Source: Thermoplasmata archaeon (GTDB taxonomy: Archaea > Thermoplasmatota > Thermoplasmata > Halarchaeoplasmatales > Halarchaeoplasmataceae). Taken from it: a stretch of DNA of 7,937 nt. Below the pieces are notes generated by a model. That model ran no database searches. It was not told where the DNA came from and worked only from the letters and a program-made list of their open reading frames with translations. The translations under genes and the position numbers were made by a program. The stretch covers positions 1-7,937 of the forward strand of contig SKVC01000088.1 in NCBI GenBank assembly GCA_007129655.1, written 5' to 3'. This document shows, piece after piece, positions 5,841-7,937 of this stretch (position 1 is the stretch's first letter; the number at the start of each line of letters is the position of its first letter).

Positions 5841-6693
5841 TAAATTCGTTCTTTTTTACATAATATAGCTCTATCATCGAAACAACAGCGGCACCGATGG
5901 CAGCCGGGATGACTATCTCGAGCATCGTAGGTGAAACACTCATAGCTTCGGTAATTGGCACACGCAGGCCTCCGAGCATCAGGCCGAATAAAAATGAGAT
6001 GGTGACAGATTTATGATCTTTGATCAATATCTCCAACAATCTTGAGAAAACAAATAGGCCTGTAAGTGCTCCTGCCATGAATACTGTTATCACGAAGATA
6101 TCCATATTGTTTAGTGCTCTCAACAGATAATGATATTGTTGCAAAAAAACCAGCATGAAAGAACCGGATATACCGGGTAAGATCATAGTGGATATAGCCA
6201 GTGCACCGGCGATGAAAATCATCAAGGGTGAGTGGTTTGTACTTAAACCTTCCATACCGACGAAGAAATACGCGGATAAGAATCCGATCCCGGCAAAAAA
6301 GATGTTAGATGCATCGATACGTTCTATGTACTTATAGATGAGTCCCACGGATGCAAGTATGAGTCCAAAGAAAAAGGAAAATGTTGCAGCGGTGTAATTA
6401 TTTAACAGATGTTCGATTATCCTTGCGACGGAGAGTGAAGCTAGCAGTATTCCGATGCCCAAAGGGATGAGGAATGGAAGATCTATTTCATTTAATCTTT
6501 CCCGAAACGCGCTTCCTCCCTCTTGTATCAATGTGATCGGAGCACTCAGCGGGATGGTATTGATGGCATGGATCAATCTATCGTATATACCGGAAACTAG
6601 GGCTATGGTCCCGCCGGAAACTCCCGGTATCATGTTTGCTATGCCTATTAGCATGCCTAGAACCATCCTTTCGATGAATAACTTAGCTTTCAT
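5827..6693 (-). CDS. DUF368 membrane protein, polyprenyl-phosphate transporter (PopT-like)
   Basis: The 288-residue protein is almost wholly hydrophobic, with about eight or nine membrane segments. It shows the DUF368 hallmark GIANMIPGVSGGTIALVSGI (17-36) and a second, related half with ILPGISGSFMLVFL (171-184); likewise FFFGLILAS (107-115) is echoed by FLFGLMLGG (234-242), so the protein is an internal duplication. DUF368 proteins of bacteria (PopT) have been shown to recycle undecaprenyl phosphate across the cytoplasmic membrane. In an archaeon the likely cargo is dolichyl-type phosphate, the sugar carrier for N-glycosylation and surface glycans; that is inference. The length is normal for the family. 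The ATG at 6693 is preceded by an in-frame TAG eight codons earlier and by a TATA-like element, with no ribosome site. It is transcribed away from the pilin gene. Confidence 0.93.
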   Translation of the reverse strand: MKAKLFIERMVLGMLIGIANMIPGVSGGTIALVSGIYDRLIHAINTIPLSAPITLIQEGGSAFRERLNEIDLPFLIPLGIGILLASLSVARIIEHLLNNYTAATFSFFFGLILASVGLIYKYIERIDASNIFFAGIGFLSAYFFVGMEGLSTNHSPLMIFIAGALAISTMILPGISGSFMLVFLQQYHYLLRALNNMDIFVITVFMAGALTGLFVFSRLLEILIKDHKSVTISFLFGLMLGGLRVPITEAMSVSPTMLEIVIPAAIGAAVVSMIELYYVKKNEFIISD

Positions 6694-6721
6694 AAGATGT
6701 CTGTCGATACCATACTAACAG

Positions 6722-6730
6722 ATAAATAAT
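6722..6730 (-). promoter_or_regulatory. TATA box of the DUF368 gene
   Basis: The minus strand reads CCAAAATTATTTATC, with ATTATTTAT centred 33-34 bases before the ATG at 6693. A start site near 6701 leaves a leader of about eight bases. It stands back to back with the pilin promoter within the 86-base divergent spacer, so one regulator could act on both. Confidence 0.45.
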
Positions 6731-6744
6731 TTTGGTCCATAAGC

Positions 6745-6752
6745 TTTAAATA
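6745..6752 (+). promoter_or_regulatory. TATA box of the pilin-like gene and its operon
   Basis: TTTAAATA here, preceded by ATAAGC as a possible BRE, is a good archaeal TATA element. It is centred about 31 bases before the ATG at 6780, so the transcript should start near 6775 with a leader of about five bases and no ribosome site. Confidence 0.6.
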
Positions 6753-6779
6753 CAACCGGAAATTGCGCCGGCTGAAACT

Positions 6780-7208
6780 ATGATACGAAGAAGAAACATA
6801 CTAAAAAACAATGAAAAAGGCGCCCTAGAAGGACTACCGCTATACCTGATAATCCTCGTGGTCATTGCAGGTGTAGGTACGGCCATCCTCGTGGGCTGGA
6901 TGATGAGTGCACAATCGACGGAACTTGACTCTATATCGCTGGATAGAATCACAATGACCACCAGCCAGAGAACGGTATCTGTAACCGCTTACGATCAAAA
7001 TGGCAACACCTTAGAGGGTGTAACGGTCACATTGGAAGGGTGCGGTGTTATAGAAGCAGGAACCACGGATAGCGATGGTGTAGCACAGTTCAGCAATCTA
7101 TCCTTGAATCTACCGAGCGGTCAGAACTTCGGAACAATAGATGTGATCGCAAGATATACCGGCAGTATATCAACAACGAAAACAGCAGTGATAACCGTCA
7201 CCAACTGA
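6780..7208 (+). CDS. Archaeal type IV pilin-like secreted protein with Ig-like domain
   Basis: The 142-residue protein starts with a basic, polar leader (MIRRRNILKNNEKG) followed by ALEGLP and an unbroken hydrophobic helix (about 21-42). This is a class III signal: prepilin peptidase (PibD) would cut after G14 (or G18), leaving a hydrophobic N-terminus for pilus assembly or membrane anchoring. The EGLPLYLIILVVIAG pattern is common in archaeal pilin-like proteins. Residues 65-141 look like one Ig-like/carboxypeptidase-regulatory beta sandwich (VSVTAYDQNGNTLEGVTVTL, then TTDSDGVAQFSNLSL), typical of surface proteins; N-x-S/T sites at N106 and N142-end suggest at most little glycosylation. Only one cysteine (C88) is present. 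The ATG is fixed by the promoter. The stop (TGA, 7206-7208) overlaps an ATG, and the HerA-like ATPase follows, so the two are probably co-transcribed. It may be a pilus subunit or a membrane-anchored surface protein. Confidence 0.82.
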   Translation: MIRRRNILKNNEKGALEGLPLYLIILVVIAGVGTAILVGWMMSAQSTELDSISLDRITMTTSQRTVSVTAYDQNGNTLEGVTVTLEGCGVIEAGTTDSDGVAQFSNLSLNLPSGQNFGTIDVIARYTGSISTTKTAVITVTN

Positions 7209-7271
7209 TGGGGCGGTTAACTGCTTAACATAAACGAAATACTCGGACGGTCGCCGGCGGTATCCGAAAGA

Positions 7272-7937
7272 TTGGGTACAACCGGCTGCTGTTTTCTGGG
7301 TAAAAACGTATCTTACCCGGGTGGTAAGTACGAAGAGATGGGAAAAACATATTTGGATATTGTTTCGCCACACTGTATGCTGGTGGTAGGAAAGAGGGGA
7401 ACGGGAAAATCATATACACTCGGGGTTCTAGCCGAAGGCTTTGCGATGCTTGAACCACGCCATTCCAAAAGGGTTGCCCTAGTTCTCATAGATACAATGA
7501 GCGTTTTTCACAGTTTAAAAAAGGAAAACACCAATTCCCGGGAAATAGAGAGGATGAAGGATTTCGGGATCCAACCACAGATGTGGCCTGAAAAGGTACG
7601 TGTTATGGTTCCTCAAGTTGCCGTAGACAAGGCAAAACGATCAGGTAACAATATACACTATGATGAAATCTTAACACTCCCTTTGTCAGAAGTAGAGCTA
7701 CATGAATGGTTAACTCTTTTCGATCTAAATCTAACGGAGCCTGTAGGTACACTCTTGTCCAAGGTTATTTCTAAGATGGAAGAGGAAACTAAATACGGTT
7801 TTGAAGAACTCTACGGATGTTTGGAGGATATACCGGATACAGAAGAGCGAAAGGAAACATTAAAAAATCTTTTCGGTATAATTGAAAACACAGGGCTTTT
7901 TACCAAATATGGAACAGAAAATCCCATAGCAGTTGGA
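7272..7937 (+). CDS. HerA/DUF87-like P-loop ATPase, 3' end beyond the window
   Basis: The frame is open from 7221 to the right edge. With the first usual start (TTG 7272) residue 40 begins the Walker A motif GKRGTGKS (40-47), preceded by DIVSPHCMLVV and followed by YTLGVLAEGF, the layout of archaeal HerA/DUF87 ATPases, which form hexameric rings that pump DNA or are suspected to move other polymers. A hydrophobic strand ending in D-T-M (VALVLIDTMSVFHSLK) is the expected Walker B-like element, and MWPEKVRVMVPQ matches the following strand. The arginine finger and the rest of the ATPase lie outside. The start is uncertain: a plausible N-terminus (LNINEILGRSPAVSERLG) extends up to a TAA at 7218 but contains no ATG, GTG or TTG, while ATG 7208 overlaps the pilin stop in another frame. 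The gene follows the pilin-like gene in an apparent operon. Confidence 0.85.
   Translation, partial: MGTTGCCFLGKNVSYPGGKYEEMGKTYLDIVSPHCMLVVGKRGTGKSYTLGVLAEGFAMLEPRHSKRVALVLIDTMSVFHSLKKENTNSREIERMKDFGIQPQMWPEKVRVMVPQVAVDKAKRSGNNIHYDEILTLPLSEVELHEWLTLFDLNLTEPVGTLLSKVISKMEEETKYGFEELYGCLEDIPDTEERKETLKNLFGIIENTGLFTKYGTENPIAVG

Noticed and set aside
7215..7229. Inverted repeat GTTAA-CTGC-TTAAC as a hairpin or operator
   Set aside because: Five AT-rich base pairs with a four-base loop are too weak, and such repeats are expected by chance.
7170..7458. Minus-strand frames of 67 and 77 codons
   Set aside because: They are opposite the pilin end and the ATPase N-terminus, which carries a perfect Walker A motif on the plus strand.

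Overview
The window looks like an archaeal chromosome segment, most probably a euryarchaeon; a Thermoplasmata-like lineage is my guess, not something the sequence proves. The archaeal signs are TATA-box promoters placed so that transcripts would have almost no leader, a pilin-like protein with a class III (prepilin-peptidase) signal, a HerA/DUF87-type ATPase and a DUF447 flavin-type protein. No rRNA, tRNA or CRISPR array was recognised.

Left half (1 to about 4100), AT-rich and all on the minus strand: three radical SAM genes lie in tandem. They are, in transcription order, a radical SAM enzyme with a C-terminal cysteine cluster (3416 to 2499), a cobalamin-domain-type radical SAM enzyme (2201 to 891) and a radical SAM enzyme cut by the left edge (787 to 1). 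Between and beside them are two broken genes: a short N-terminal piece that looks like an FkbM-family methyltransferase (2416 to 2254), and a decayed DDE transposase (3859 to 3469) with an in-frame stop, a frameshift and a missing C-terminus. Genes with their own promoters, wide spacers and debris suggest an accessory region shaped by insertion and deletion. The substrates of the three enzymes cannot be read from the sequence, and no precursor peptide was found in the spacers I read.

Right half (4171 to 7937), tightly packed and visibly richer in G+C: a three-gene operon on the plus strand encodes a small, tentatively SecB-like protein, a DUF447 protein and a PHP-domain phosphoesterase with a complete-looking metal site. 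It meets, tail to tail with a 14-base overlap, a minus-strand DUF368 membrane protein of the PopT polyprenyl-phosphate transporter family. An 86-base divergent promoter region then drives DUF368 leftwards and, rightwards, a pilin-like secreted protein followed by a HerA/DUF87-like ATPase that runs off the window.

Points that most deserve a second look are the triple radical SAM cluster with its debris, the pilin/ATPase gene pair, and the 5' end of the ATPase, where no ATG or GTG opens the expected N-terminus although an out-of-frame ATG sits at the ideal overlap position.
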